A stretch of DNA of 64,000 bases from Oribacterium sp. C9 (GTDB lineage Bacteria; Bacillota; Clostridia; Lachnospirales; Lachnospiraceae), in the NCBI RefSeq assembly GCF_002007235.1, contig NZ_MUHW01000010.1, positions 1 through 64,000 on the forward strand. Direction: 5' to 3'. The notes below the pieces were generated by a model, which saw only the letters and a program-made list of their open reading frames with translations, was not told where the DNA came from and did not search any database. Shown one piece after another: positions 26,483 to 35,388 of this stretch. Each line of letters opens with the position of its first letter. Within the stretch, counting starts at the first letter, position 1. Position numbers and translations under genes: made by a program.

Positions 26483-26644
26483 AATCCAAACCTTTCATAT
26501 CTGTTGCTCTGATTCCACTGAATTGAATCACATCGATTATAGCAGAAAAAAACTGATCGGGCAGATTCTCTGCCTGCCCGAAGGATATGATCCTCGACAT
26601 CCGTCCAATCTGACATGACTTTCACCCTGCAGTATCTTATGGCG

Positions 26645-26679
26645 AAAAAAACGAGTTCTCTAATCGAGAACCCGTTTTT
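26645..26679 (-). terminator. Terminator after proS
   Basis: On the minus strand AAAAACGGGTTCTC pairs with GAGAACTCGTTTTT (one mismatch, 5-nt loop), ending in a run of T. It starts a few bases after the proS stop codon. Confidence 0.9.
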
Positions 26680-26686
26680 ATATAAA

Positions 26687-28123
26687 TCAATATGCTCTTC
26701 CCCAGTAAACCATCTTTGTTGCAGGCTTTCCGCAGACAACGCACTTGTCGCTTACCTGCTCCTGCTCAAATGGGATACATCTTGATGTGATACCGGACAT
26801 GTCCTTAAGTTTATCCTCGCACTCACGACATCCGCACCACATAGCCTTTACAAAGCCCTTCTTTGTATTAACTATCTCTACCAGCTCATCCATGTTGGTT
26901 GCTGATGAAGTATGCTCCTCAAGGAACTGCTTAGCCTTCTCGAACATATCATTCTGAATCTGATCAAGAACTCTTGCAACCTCTTCGTTAAGATTCTCGA
27001 AAGGAACCTGAATCTTCTCACGTGTATCGCGGCGTACGAGAACAGCATGACCTGCCTCGATGTCCTTAGGTCCGATCTCGATACGGAGTGGAATACCTCT
27101 TACCTCGCAATCAGCGAACTTGAATCCAGGTGACTTGTCACTGTCATCCACCTTTACTCTGAAGCCTGCCTTGATAAGCTGGTCCTTCAATGCATAAGCC
27201 TTATCAAGAACGCCCTCCTTCTTCTGCTGAATAGGAAGAACACAGATCTGAACAGGAGCGATACGAGGAGGGATCTTAAGACCCGAATCATCTCCGTGTA
27301 CCATGATGAGAGCACCGATCATACGTGTTGTATAGCCCCATGAAGTCTCATGTACAGGCTTAAGCTGATTGTCCTTATCAAGGAACTGAACATCAAATGC
27401 CTTGGCGAAATCAGAGCCGAAGTTGTGGGATGTACCGCACTGAAGCGCCTGACCGTCATGCATGAGGGCCTCGATTGTATATGTAGCTACTGCACCTGCA
27501 AACTTTTCCTTCTCGGTCTTCTGACCTCTAACAACAGGAATAGCAAGATACTGCTCAGTGAAGTCTGCATAGATGTTAAGCATCTGTACTGTTCTCTCCT
27601 CTGCCTCTTCAGCAGTTGCATGAACAGTATGACCCTCCTGCCATAAGAACTCTCTGGTTCTGAGGAATGGTCTGGTTGTTTTCTCCCAACGCACTACAGA
27701 TACCCACTGATTGAGAACCTGTGGAAGATCTCTGTAAGACTTAACCACCTTTGCAAAATAATCACAGAAAAGAGTCTCAGAAGTAGGACGAACACACATT
27801 CTCTCCTCAAGCTTCTTCTGACCGCCTTCGGTTACCCATGCAACCTCAGGTGCAAAACCTTCAACGTGATCCTTCTCCTTCTGAAGAAGTGACTCAGGAA
27901 TGAGCATAGGCATAGCTACATTCTGAACACCTGTCTCCTTGAACATCTTGTCGAGAACATTCATGTAGTTCTCCCAAAGAGCATATCCAGCAGGGCGGAT
28001 AACCATGAATCCCTTTACTGAACTGTAATCACAAAGCTCTGCTTTTTTAACAACATCTGTGTACCACTGAGCAAAGTCCTCCTCCATAGGAGTAATCTGC
28101 TCCACAAGTTTCTTGTCTGCCAT
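26687..28123 (-). CDS. proS: Prolyl-tRNA synthetase (short, archaeal/eukaryal-like form)
   Basis: The enzyme charges tRNA-Pro. The 478-residue product is the short class without the bacterial editing insertion: class II motifs [30 protein letters not shown] and [18 protein letters not shown] (motif 2), [14 protein letters not shown], then an anticodon-binding domain and a C-terminal zinc-binding end with [10 protein letters not shown] and CVVCGKPA. The ATG at 28123 follows GAAAGG by 8 bases and is preferred to one seven codons upstream. A consensus promoter lies about 90 bases upstream; no T-box leader is visible. Confidence 0.95.
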   Translation of the reverse strand: MADKKLVEQITPMEEDFAQWYTDVVKKAELCDYSSVKGFMVIRPAGYALWENYMNVLDKMFKETGVQNVAMPMLIPESLLQKEKDHVEGFAPEVAWVTEGGQKKLEERMCVRPTSETLFCDYFAKVVKSYRDLPQVLNQWVSVVRWEKTTRPFLRTREFLWQEGHTVHATAEEAEERTVQMLNIYADFTEQYLAIPVVRGQKTEKEKFAGAVATYTIEALMHDGQALQCGTSHNFGSDFAKAFDVQFLDKDNQLKPVHETSWGYTTRMIGALIMVHGDDSGLKIPPRIAPVQICVLPIQQKKEGVLDKAYALKDQLIKAGFRVKVDDSDKSPGFKFADCEVRGIPLRIEIGPKDIEAGHAVLVRRDTREKIQVPFENLNEEVARVLDQIQNDMFEKAKQFLEEHTSSATNMDELVEIVNTKKGFVKAMWCGCRECEDKLKDMSGITSRCIPFEQEQVSDKCVVCGKPATKMVYWGRAY

Positions 28124-28209
28124 ATCAATAGCCTTTCTTATCATATATTTGCTTCGGCATCAGCGCACTTCCTTTGTGCCTTGCCTAAGCGGGTTTATTT
28201 TGCCCGTTC

Positions 28210-28238
28210 ATTGTAACAACGGCTATATGCTTTTACAA
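28210..28238 (-). promoter_or_regulatory. Promoter of proS
   Basis: On the minus strand TTGTAA (28233-28238) and TACAAT (28210-28215) are separated by 17 bases, shortly after the aroC stop. The leader between them and proS is about 80 bases, too short for a T-box. Confidence 0.65.
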
Positions 28239-28256
28239 GACTTTTAAAAAAAAAGC

Positions 28257-29471
28257 TCAGTCTTCCGGATAGATTTCCCTCAGGTTATCCATCCTGCATC
28301 CCATGTTCTCAAGAAGAGCATCAAGTATGGTTATAGCCACCATACACTCAACTACGACATTGGCACGCTCAACAACTGTAGGATCATGTCTTCCCTTGAT
28401 GGAAATGGTGACATTGTCACCTTCTTCATTGGCGGTCTTTTGAGGACGAGCTATGGAAGGTGTCGGCTTAAAGTAAGCTCTCAAAACGATCTCTGCTCCG
28501 TCTGACATTCCGCCGAGGATTCCTCCGGCATGATTACTGGTCACCTGAAACACTTCCTCTGTACCGTCGAACTCGCCGTTCGCAAGCATCTCTTCATATT
28601 CCTCTTCATCCAGAGCATCCAGTCCGTTCATGGTTCTGAATTTGTTTATCTCCTGAAGAGTAGGCTCATGCTCGATATCCTCATTCTCCTGATCGTCCTC
28701 TTCCGGTGCGACCTGTATGGCAACTGCCTCAAAGCCGTCGTTGTTCTCTGAACCGCGCATCTTCGAAACCTTTGCTCCGTCTCCTATCTCAACTGCCTTT
28801 ACAGCTCCTATGGACATAACTGCCTTTGCAAGATTGGCATCCAGCTTATCAAAGACCGGCTCTCCTATACCTGTAGGCATATTGTTGACGAAACATGTGA
28901 CCACTCCTCCGGCACTGTCCTGTTCGCTCTTAAGCTCCAGTATCTTCGCATCTGCAGCTTCACGTCCTGCCTCAGTTGTTACATCTATTCCTGCAAGCTC
29001 TGTAACTTCAGCATCCACCGTGATGCCTATCTCGGAAAGTATCTTGGCGGCTACAGCTCCTCCCGCAACTCGCGCCAATGTCTCTCTTCCGCTTGAACGT
29101 CCACCCCCGCGGTAATCCCTCAGACCGTATTTCTGAAAAAATCCGTAATCCGCATGTCCGGGACGGAAAACATGGGCTATATCGGAATAATCCTTGCTGT
29201 GCTGATCGCTGTTCCTTACTATCATGGCGATAGGAGTTCCTGTTGTGACTCCATCGAAAACTCCCGAAAGGATCTCTATCTTGTCATCTTCCTTTCTCGC
29301 TGTGGTCTTCTGATTCTGTCCCGGCTTTCTTCTGTCCATATAGGGCTGAATGTCGGCCTCCGAAAGCTTAAGTCCCGCAGGACATCCGTCTATCACCACC
29401 CCAAGAGCAGGTCCATGGGATTCTCCAAAAGTTGTTATCCTAAACAGTTTTCCAAATGTATTGCCAGCCAT
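28257..29471 (-). CDS. aroC: Chorismate synthase with an acidic internal insertion
   Basis: The enzyme makes chorismate from EPSP using reduced FMN, the last common step to aromatic amino acids. The 404-residue product has the family blocks FGESHGPALGVVIDGCPAG, RRKPGQ, RPGHADY, DYRGGGRSSGRETLARVAGGA, MRGSENNDGF, SNHAGGILGG and RHDPTVVERA. Between the last Gly-Phe and SNHAGG, where relatives have some 15-20 residues, this protein has about 60 (28542-28730), rich in Glu/Asp, including a helix-like LQEINKFRTMNG. The ATG at 29471 with GAGAGG just upstream is chosen over a GTG at 29477. Confidence 0.95.
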   Translation of the reverse strand: MAGNTFGKLFRITTFGESHGPALGVVIDGCPAGLKLSEADIQPYMDRRKPGQNQKTTARKEDDKIEILSGVFDGVTTGTPIAMIVRNSDQHSKDYSDIAHVFRPGHADYGFFQKYGLRDYRGGGRSSGRETLARVAGGAVAAKILSEIGITVDAEVTELAGIDVTTEAGREAADAKILELKSEQDSAGGVVTCFVNNMPTGIGEPVFDKLDANLAKAVMSIGAVKAVEIGDGAKVSKMRGSENNDGFEAVAIQVAPEEDDQENEDIEHEPTLQEINKFRTMNGLDALDEEEYEEMLANGEFDGTEEVFQVTSNHAGGILGGMSDGAEIVLRAYFKPTPSIARPQKTANEEGDNVTISIKGRHDPTVVERANVVVECMVAITILDALLENMGCRMDNLREIYPED

Positions 29472-29499
29472 CTGCACCTCTCATATCTTAATCATAGAA

Positions 29500-29524
29500 T
29501 GAGGGGTAAAAACATTACCCCTCA
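29500..29524 (-). terminator. Probable terminator after the lactonase gene
   Basis: A perfect 10-bp stem (TGAGGGGTAA with TTACCCCTCA, 5-nt loop) lies 45 bases after the lactonase stop and before aroC. The trailing TTCTATG is a poor T-run, so efficiency is uncertain. Confidence 0.55.
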
Positions 29525-29568
29525 CCAGCTTACGTTATCTACATAAATCTTCTGTTTTATATCTCTTC

Positions 29569-30645
29569 TCAACGTCCCTGAGGAAGCTTTACCATGCATA
29601 TGCAGTTAGGCTCATCTATAGCTACGTCTCTTGCACTCATAACGAGAAGTCCGTTGTCATAGTCAACACTGAAAAATGTAATGGAACCTGACTCATGGTT
29701 CGCTACTGCTATATGCTTCTCATCAGGGAAGATGCAGAAATCCTTAGGATATATTCCTGCGATAGGAAGGCTTCCCTTCATGGTAAGAAGGCCTGTTTCC
29801 ACATCACGATCAAAAATAGTTACTGTATCGTTTCCTGCATTTGAGCAGAAGAGATGCTTTGCATCCTTATCAGGAGAAAAGCGCATCTGTACAGCTGCGA
29901 TAAGCGGATTGTCCGAATCATCATTGTGTGTGGATATTTCCTGTATCTTTTCGATCTTTATCTCATTAGGTCCCTTGCCCTCGGCGAAACGGTATACGTC
30001 GATGACATTTTTAACCTCATACATGAGATAGAGATACTTTCGATCCGGTGAAAAGCGGAAATGTCTGGGACCTGACTTAAGCTGACAGCGTATGGTATCG
30101 ATCTGGCGCATCTTACCATCTGCCTTATCAAATCTGAATACACGAACCTGATCGATACCGAGATCCGCAACAAGTATATACTTCTGGTCATCAGTCATTC
30201 TCGCACATGAAACATGAGGACGGAAGGTTCTCTCTGCTACTGAACCGATACCCTTGTCATATACTCCATCGATGATAGGTCCCACCGAACCGTCCTTTTC
30301 AAGCTTAAGAAGAGTTGCCTTTCCATCATGATAGCCTGATACCATGATGTACTCATCATTCTGATCGATGGCAAGATGACAGCCTCTCATGCCTCGGATA
30401 TTTCTTGTGTTGAGCTTGCTGAGCGCTCCGTTCTCAAGGATACGGAAAGAAACTATACCTTCATCAGCGATGGAATATAAGGTCTTCTGATCTCTTGACG
30501 CAACAAGATAGGATGAGTTGTTTACCTCTATCTCCGTTCTTTTGGTCAAAACGCCCTTCTCAACATCAACATCACATACAGTGATTCCCTTTGCATGTCC
30601 TGTGTAACTATATGAGCCAATATATGCCATGTATTTATCTTTCAT
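29569..30645 (-). CDS. Lactonase-family seven-bladed beta-propeller protein (6-phosphogluconolactonase-like)
   Basis: This 358-residue protein matches the YbhE/lactonase family: YIGSYSYTGHAKGITVCDVD at the start, then regular propeller blades with motifs such as GCHLAIDQN, FRPHVSCARMTDDQKYILVADLGIDQVRVF, GPRHFRFSPDRKYLYLMYE and GIYPKDFCIFPDEKHIAVANHESGSI. Some members hydrolyse 6-phosphogluconolactone in the pentose phosphate pathway; others act on different lactones, so the substrate is open. The ATG at 30645 after AGGAGAGG is preferred to one 12 codons upstream. No signal peptide. Confidence 0.87.
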   Translation of the reverse strand: MKDKYMAYIGSYSYTGHAKGITVCDVDVEKGVLTKRTEIEVNNSSYLVASRDQKTLYSIADEGIVSFRILENGALSKLNTRNIRGMRGCHLAIDQNDEYIMVSGYHDGKATLLKLEKDGSVGPIIDGVYDKGIGSVAERTFRPHVSCARMTDDQKYILVADLGIDQVRVFRFDKADGKMRQIDTIRCQLKSGPRHFRFSPDRKYLYLMYEVKNVIDVYRFAEGKGPNEIKIEKIQEISTHNDDSDNPLIAAVQMRFSPDKDAKHLFCSNAGNDTVTIFDRDVETGLLTMKGSLPIAGIYPKDFCIFPDEKHIAVANHESGSITFFSVDYDNGLLVMSARDVAIDEPNCICMVKLPQGR

Positions 30646-30771
30646 GTTATGCCTCTCCTGTCGTCCTGAATTTGGGCGCACTTCTCCATAAAAATATTCT
30701 TAATTCTATCACATATTGATGCATTGTTACAATATTATCATTTAATAGATGGTATGAATTTGAAGATATAA

Positions 30772-30832
30772 GTGTCATAAGTCTATCCTCCACTTGTGCT
30801 TGCACAAAAGTGGAGGATAGACTTAATGACAC
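30772..30832. repeat. Near-perfect 61-base palindrome between lactonase and potD
   Basis: Arms of 28-31 bases (outer GTGTCAT, inner AAGTCTATCCTCCACTT and GTGC) pair with only two small bulges and a loop of two bases. It would form a very long hairpin in either transcript or a cruciform in DNA. It has no T-run and is distinct from the pot terminator 40 bases away. It resembles a small palindromic insertion element, but no second copy was found in the window. Confidence 0.8.
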
Positions 30833-30873
30833 GCCCCACATGACTCGTGGTACTCACGTTATGAATCTCTAAT

Positions 30874-30911
30874 AAAAAAATCCCGCCTGTGCGATGCACA
30901 AAAGCGAGATT
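30874..30911 (-). terminator. Terminator of the pot operon
   Basis: On the minus strand AATCTCGC with GCGGGATT and an inner TGTGC/GCACA stem form a hairpin followed by seven T residues, 11 bases after the potD stop. Confidence 0.9.
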
Positions 30912-30922
30912 ATAAATCAGTT

Positions 30923-32077
30923 TTAGCTTGACTTCACTGTCTTCCAGCGATTGTTGTAAAGAGCATCTCCCTCAGGTCCCAGATAGTGATAGAACTCAGA
31001 GGTTCTGAGAAGCTCCTTTGTATCAGGAAATACTGCCTTATTCTCGAGGTACTCCTCATCCAGAAGCTCAAGGGCCCCGGTATTCGGTGTAGGATAAGTA
31101 ATGTACTCAAAATTCTTTGCAGCCACATCAGGTCTGCACAGGAAGTTGATCCACTGCTCGGCATATTCCTTGTTCCTTGCATTCTTTGGAATGACCCATG
31201 CATCGATCCAGAGGTTTGTTCCCTCCTCAGGAATAGCGTACTCGACATTTACATCCGTTCCCTCCAGCTCATCCTGAACATAAAGGATCTCTCCGGAATA
31301 AATGATTCCAACTGCAGCCTCCTCACCGATCATCTTGTCCCTTACCTGATCGATAACATACGCCTGAACTATAGGCTTCTGATCTATGAGATCCTTCATG
31401 GCTGCGTCCAGCTCCTCCGGATTCTCTGTATTGCAGCTGTATCCGTTCTTCTTGAGGGCTACCATAAACGCATCTCTGACTGAGTCCTGCATAAGTATCT
31501 CATTCTTAAGTGCCGGATTCCAGAGATCAGACCACTTTGTGGGATAGGGAATTCCAAGCTTATCCAGCATTCCGGTGTTATAAAGAATCCCTACAGTTCC
31601 CCATGTATAAGGAACCGCATATTTATTACCCGGGTCAAACTCGGCAGCCATTTTCAGATAATCATCTCCGATATACTTTATATTGGGAATGTTATCGTAA
31701 TTTACTTCCTGAAGAAGATTGTTGTGTATCATCTTTTCTATCATATAATCCGACGGACATACGCAATCATAGATTACGCCTCCCGCCTCTATAACAGGAT
31801 ACATTTCCTCAAGAGTCTCGAAAACGTCATATACGACATTGATACCGGTCTCTTCCTCAAACATATCTATGATTTCAGGATCTATATACTCACCTGCATT
31901 ATAAACATAAAGTGTATCTTCTACCGGTGTGGGAAGCTCTTCAATGTCTTTCTCGGTAGTTCCGCAGCCCACAGCCACTGCTGATATTCCCGCTACAGTA
32001 ACAAATGAAGCTACCCCTATCACAAAACGATTTCTGTGCGCTTTATCAAGAGCACCAATCACCTTATCAAGTCTCAT
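30923..32077 (-). CDS. potD: Spermidine/putrescine-binding lipoprotein
   Basis: This is the extracellular binding subunit of the polyamine ABC importer. The 384-residue product has an N-terminal signal with lipobox-like AVGC (residues 35-38) after an unusually long N-region of about 18 residues, then a PotD-type fold: LYVYNAGEYIDPEIIDMFEE, YDVFETLEEMYPVI, CPSDYMIEKMI, YAVPYTWGTVGILYN, and NLWIDAWVIPKNARN. Last gene of potABCD, its start overlapping the potC stop by one base. Confidence 0.94.
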   Translation of the reverse strand: MRLDKVIGALDKAHRNRFVIGVASFVTVAGISAVAVGCGTTEKDIEELPTPVEDTLYVYNAGEYIDPEIIDMFEEETGINVVYDVFETLEEMYPVIEAGGVIYDCVCPSDYMIEKMIHNNLLQEVNYDNIPNIKYIGDDYLKMAAEFDPGNKYAVPYTWGTVGILYNTGMLDKLGIPYPTKWSDLWNPALKNEILMQDSVRDAFMVALKKNGYSCNTENPEELDAAMKDLIDQKPIVQAYVIDQVRDKMIGEEAAVGIIYSGEILYVQDELEGTDVNVEYAIPEEGTNLWIDAWVIPKNARNKEYAEQWINFLCRPDVAAKNFEYITYPTPNTGALELLDEEYLENKAVFPDTKELLRTSEFYHYLGPEGDALYNNRWKTVKSS

Positions 32078-32871
32078 TATACTGTCCTCTTTCTCTTCTT
32101 AGCCCACTCCGGCGCGTAATTTCCTATCATCAGCACGATGAATACAGTAAGGAAAATAACCGTTGACAATGCATACATGGTTGGGCTGATTCCCTTACGT
32201 ACCTGACTGTACACAAGAGTCGAAATGGTATCTATACCTGCACCTCTTGTGAAGTGGGTTATGATGAAATCATCAAGGCTCATGGTAAATGCAAGCATGA
32301 AGCCTGATGTCACTCCCGGCATCAACTCCGGAAGCACTACTGTAAGGAAAGCCTGAAACGGTGTGGCTCCAAGATCCAGTGCAGCTTCATAGGTCTCCTT
32401 GCTGGCCTGCCTTACCTTAGGCATGACGCTCAGTATCACATAAGGAAGATTAAATGTGATGTGAGCCATCAGTATGGTATGAAATCCCAGTGATATTCTG
32501 AACGCTATAAAGCAGAGCATCAGGGAGATACCTGTTACTATGTCCGCATTGAGCATAGGAACGTTGGTTATGCTCATGATTATGTTCTTGGACACAGGTT
32601 TCATATTGTTTATGGCGATAGCAGCAAGCGTTCCGAGAACAGTTGCAACAAAGGCTGAGAGGAAGGCTATGATCACAGTGTTCCTGAGAGCTGCCATGAT
32701 GGTCTCATCCGCCCACATAGCCACATACCAGTCTGTTGTAAATCCTGACCACTGTGCTCTTGATCTTCCGCTGTTAAAGGAAAGAACAACAAGGGTCGCA
32801 ATAGGCGCATACATAAACAGTACTATCAGAGAAAGATAACAGTTTGAAAGAGCGCTCTTTAACTTTTCCAT
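32077..32871 (-). CDS. potC: Spermidine/putrescine ABC transporter permease PotC
   Basis: This is the second membrane subunit of the polyamine importer, 264 residues with six predicted helices. The EAA motif is SKETYEAALDLGATPFQAFL at about 160-180, typical of PotC, followed by PELMPGVTSGFMLAFTMSLDDFIITHF, the conserved PotC block near the end. Start and stop overlap its neighbours by one base each (TGATG pattern), showing tight translational coupling. Confidence 0.95.
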   Translation of the reverse strand: MEKLKSALSNCYLSLIVLFMYAPIATLVVLSFNSGRSRAQWSGFTTDWYVAMWADETIMAALRNTVIIAFLSAFVATVLGTLAAIAINNMKPVSKNIIMSITNVPMLNADIVTGISLMLCFIAFRISLGFHTILMAHITFNLPYVILSVMPKVRQASKETYEAALDLGATPFQAFLTVVLPELMPGVTSGFMLAFTMSLDDFIITHFTRGAGIDTISTLVYSQVRKGISPTMYALSTVIFLTVFIVLMIGNYAPEWAKKRKRTV

Positions 32872-33719
32872 CAGATAACTCCTCCCTTTCTCATATCTGA
32901 CTTGTCGTCGAAATGATTAACGATAAGCATTGACACAATAACAAATATCATTAGTACGAGACTGAGTCCCGAGCCTTCATTCCAGTCTGAATCCTGCATG
33001 AACTCCTGCTCTATGACATTTCCGATGAGATATATCTTTCCACCACCCAGCATATTTGAAATTGCGAAGGTTGTAAGAGCCGGTACAAATACCATGGTAA
33101 CTCCCGATACGATTCCGGGAACGGACAGCGGCAGGATGATCTTTGTAAGAGTCTGCCAGTAGCTGGCTCCCAGATCGTAAGCAGCATTGATGGTATTGTC
33201 ATCGATCTTCATCAGCGCGTTGAAAAGCGGAAGTATCATGAAAGGAAGGAAATCATATACCATTCCTATGAGGACCGCAGCTGTTGTATTGATGAGGTGC
33301 TGCTCAGGCAGATGAAGAGCAGTCAGAATACCGTTTATAACACCCTTTCGCTCCAGAAGTGTCTGCCACGCCAGAACTCTGAGAAGTGAATTCATCCACA
33401 TGGGAAGGATAAACACAAACACGATAAGTGAGCTTCTTCCAACCTTCAGGCTTCTCAGTATCATGGTCAGCGGAAATGCCAGAAGAAAACAGATGGCTGT
33501 ACACACCGCTGAAAGAATCATGGCTCTGTACAGAGGTCTGTAATTCTCCCAGACAAGGATCTGAGCGATATTGTTCAGGGTAAAAGTATTGTTCCTGTCA
33601 GTAAAGCCATAATAAACGATGGTCAAAAGAGGGATAACTATAAATCCTACTATCCAAATAATATATGGCGTTGCCAGATATCTAGATGTATTATTCTTCA
33701 ACTCCAAGCGCCTCCTCAT
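32871..33719 (-). CDS. potB: Spermidine/putrescine ABC transporter permease PotB
   Basis: This is the first membrane subunit of the importer, about 282 residues with six membrane segments (YIIWIVGFIVIPLLTIVYYG near the start) and EAA motif NTINAAYDLGASYWQTLTKI at about 195-215. The marked ATG lies within the end of potA (29-base overlap). An in-frame TTG at 33701 is 9 bases from an AGGAGG and gives a more ordinary start, so the true N-terminus may be six codons later. Confidence 0.93.
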   Translation of the reverse strand: MRRRLELKNNTSRYLATPYIIWIVGFIVIPLLTIVYYGFTDRNNTFTLNNIAQILVWENYRPLYRAMILSAVCTAICFLLAFPLTMILRSLKVGRSSLIVFVFILPMWMNSLLRVLAWQTLLERKGVINGILTALHLPEQHLINTTAAVLIGMVYDFLPFMILPLFNALMKIDDNTINAAYDLGASYWQTLTKIILPLSVPGIVSGVTMVFVPALTTFAISNMLGGGKIYLIGNVIEQEFMQDSDWNEGSGLSLVLMIFVIVSMLIVNHFDDKSDMRKGGVI

Positions 33720-34773
33720 CCTCAGATTCCGGCTTGTTCATGACCTGAATGTTTGAAGGCTTAACATAAAGTCCTACCTTCTTGCCCGGCTCATGCAGCT
33801 CGGTTGAATGAATGAGCCACTCAAAGCCATCAGGTGTAGTACATTCCATTTCGTAGATCTCGCCCTTGAAGATTATATGGGTCATCTCACCGTGAAGGAT
33901 GGCTCTCGGGTCATCATCATCGATTATCTCCAGATCCTCAGGACGTATAACAACGTCAACAGGCTTGTTGTTTCCGAAACCTGCATCCACGCACTTGAAG
34001 TCAGCACCGAATATCCTTACATGGTAGTCCTCCACCATAATTCCGGGAACTATATTGGAATCTCCGATGAAATCTGCAACGAAGGCATTCTCGGGCTCAT
34101 TGTAGATCTGCTCGGGACTTCCAGCCTGCTGTATGTAACCCTGATTCATTACCACAACATAATCAGACATGGTAAGTGCCTCCTCCTGATCATGTGTTAC
34201 ATATATAAATGTGATTCCAAGCTCATTCTTCAGTCTGATAAGCTCATACTGCATCTCCTGTCGGAGCTTAAGATCAAGCGCACCAAGTGGCTCATCGAGA
34301 AGGAGGAGTCTAGGCTCATTTACGATGGCTCTCGCGATGGCTATACGCTGCTGCTGTCCGCCTGAAAGAGAATCGATGGAACGCTTCTCGAAACCGTCCA
34401 GGTTCACAAGCTTAAGTGCATACTTGATCTTATCTTTTATATAGGCATCTGTTTTATTCTTGATACGAAGTCCGAAGGCGATGTTGTCCTCGATGCTCAT
34501 GTGGGGGAACAGGGCGTACTTCTGAAAAACCGTATTGAGCTGACGCTTGTTTGCAGGGAGATTGGTAATGTCTTTCCCATCAAACAGTACCCTTCCCTTA
34601 TCAGGCTTCTCGAAGCCTCCTATGATACGGAGTGTTGTGGTCTTTCCACAACCTGATGGTCCTAAAAATGTAACGAAACTGTTCTCATGTATGTCCAGTG
34701 TCAGGTCATCAAGAATAAGCTGACCGTCGTAGGACTTGGTAATATTCTGTAACTCCAATAGATTTCTGCTCAA
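33691..34773 (-). CDS. potA: Spermidine/putrescine ABC transporter ATPase
   Basis: PotA powers polyamine uptake. The 360-residue product has Walker A GPSGCGKTT (about residues 38-46), Q-loop VFQKYALFPHM, signature LSGGQQQRIAIARA, Walker B LLLLDEPLGALD and the H-loop THDQEEALTMSD, then a C-terminal TOBE-type regulatory domain (about 270-345). It is the first gene of potABCD and is preceded by a terminator-bearing structured leader, which suggests control by attenuation or a separate RNA gene. Confidence 0.95.
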   Translation of the reverse strand: MSRNLLELQNITKSYDGQLILDDLTLDIHENSFVTFLGPSGCGKTTTLRIIGGFEKPDKGRVLFDGKDITNLPANKRQLNTVFQKYALFPHMSIEDNIAFGLRIKNKTDAYIKDKIKYALKLVNLDGFEKRSIDSLSGGQQQRIAIARAIVNEPRLLLLDEPLGALDLKLRQEMQYELIRLKNELGITFIYVTHDQEEALTMSDYVVVMNQGYIQQAGSPEQIYNEPENAFVADFIGDSNIVPGIMVEDYHVRIFGADFKCVDAGFGNNKPVDVVIRPEDLEIIDDDDPRAILHGEMTHIIFKGEIYEMECTTPDGFEWLIHSTELHEPGKKVGLYVKPSNIQVMNKPESEDEEALGVEE

Positions 34774-34836
34774 AGCTTTTCCCTCCTGAAATATGTTTAA
34801 GCGGCGTCCATATATCCTTTTGATAGCCTTATCGCG

Positions 34837-34873
34837 AAAAAAATAAGGCTGGAGCCAAAAGCTCCAACCTTAT
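34837..34873 (-). terminator. Terminator 64 bases upstream of potA
   Basis: On the minus strand ATAAGG-TTGGAGC pairs with GCTCCA-GCCTTAT (one mismatch, TTTTG loop) and runs straight into seven T residues. It ends the structured RNA; readthrough would reach potA. Confidence 0.88.
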
Positions 34874-35310
34874 ATAACGACCTGTTTTATCCAGTATGCT
34901 GACTACACGAACAGCTTTATATCAGAGAAGATTACCCTTCCATAAGATCCATCACTCCGGCTCTCGCCACAGATGTTTCTTCTTTTCTCTTCTCAACTTC
35001 CGTTTCTTCGTCTCTTCCAGAGTGCTTACAAAGGCAACTCTATTGATCGTTTCACAAGGTGGAGCAGCTTCTTGCTCCGTTCAGCAGTTAATCTCAACAC
35101 CCTTCCCTTAAACATATTAGGCAAGGCATGTCCTGATTATCGGCAAAGCCTTATAAGATACCGCTAAATACTTATAAAATTTGAGTCCTCCTGACCTTTC
35201 TATCAGGGCCCACTTTTCATGTATCCAGTCCCCCGGGGAACCTTTGCATGCCGCCGGCTACTCAATCAATAAAATCATTTGTAAAACATCTCTGTTTCAC
35301 GCATTTTTCC
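34874..35310 (-). ncRNA. Candidate structured RNA or riboswitch-like leader upstream of potABCD
   Basis: Reading the minus strand from the predicted start near 35310, the RNA of about 470 nt (with terminator) has an outer helix TTGAGT (35260-35265) with ACTCAA (35181-35186) enclosing two hairpins, GTTCCCC/GGGGGAC (35227-35242) and CCTGA/TCAGG (35190-35207). After that come TTATAAG/CTTATAA (35151-35177), a CCTTGCCTAA/TTAAGGGAAGG stem (35101-35126) and GGAGCA/TGCTCC (about 35061-35078). It has its own promoter and terminator. I cannot assign a family; classes with recognisable cores (SAM, TPP, cobalamin, T-box, M-box, c-di-AMP) do not fit by eye. It could be an attenuating leader of pot or an independent RNA. 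Confidence 0.65.
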
Positions 35311-35316
35311 TTTGCG

Positions 35317-35345
35317 ATATTAACAATAAATGCTATCAGCGTCAA
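35317..35345 (-). promoter_or_regulatory. Promoter of the structured RNA/pot operon
   Basis: On the minus strand TTGACG (35340-35345), a 17-base spacer and TAATAT (35317-35322). It starts after the FeoB-associated gene and gives a transcript that enters the structured region within a few bases. Confidence 0.82.
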
Positions 35346-35388
35346 CGGATTTTTTAAAAAAACTTTAAGAATTAAACCACAGTGAAAT

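Larger units (their letters stand above)
34774..35388 (-). other. 615-base non-coding region upstream of potA
   Basis: There is no convincing protein gene between potA and the FeoB-associated gene. On the minus strand the order is: strong promoter (35317-35345), possible 9-codon leader ORF (35275-35304), about 390 bases of dense secondary structure, terminator (34837-34873), about 65 bases, potA. Purine-rich single strands alternate with short GC helices, unlike coding sequence. Confidence 0.75.

Noticed and set aside
26479-26739. An 86-codon minus-strand open frame between proS and the SH3b gene
   Set aside because: It overlaps the proS end and spans the proS terminator. It has no ribosome site, no hydrophobic or domain pattern, and unusual composition.
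28124-28256. T-box leader for proS
   Set aside because: The leader is only about 80 bases, with no T-box consensus sequence or competing terminator hairpin.
34874-35265. Remnant of an IS605-type element or omega-RNA
   Set aside because: No TnpA or TnpB sequence or boundary repeats were found, and the region has a dedicated promoter and terminator instead. It stays as an unclassified RNA.
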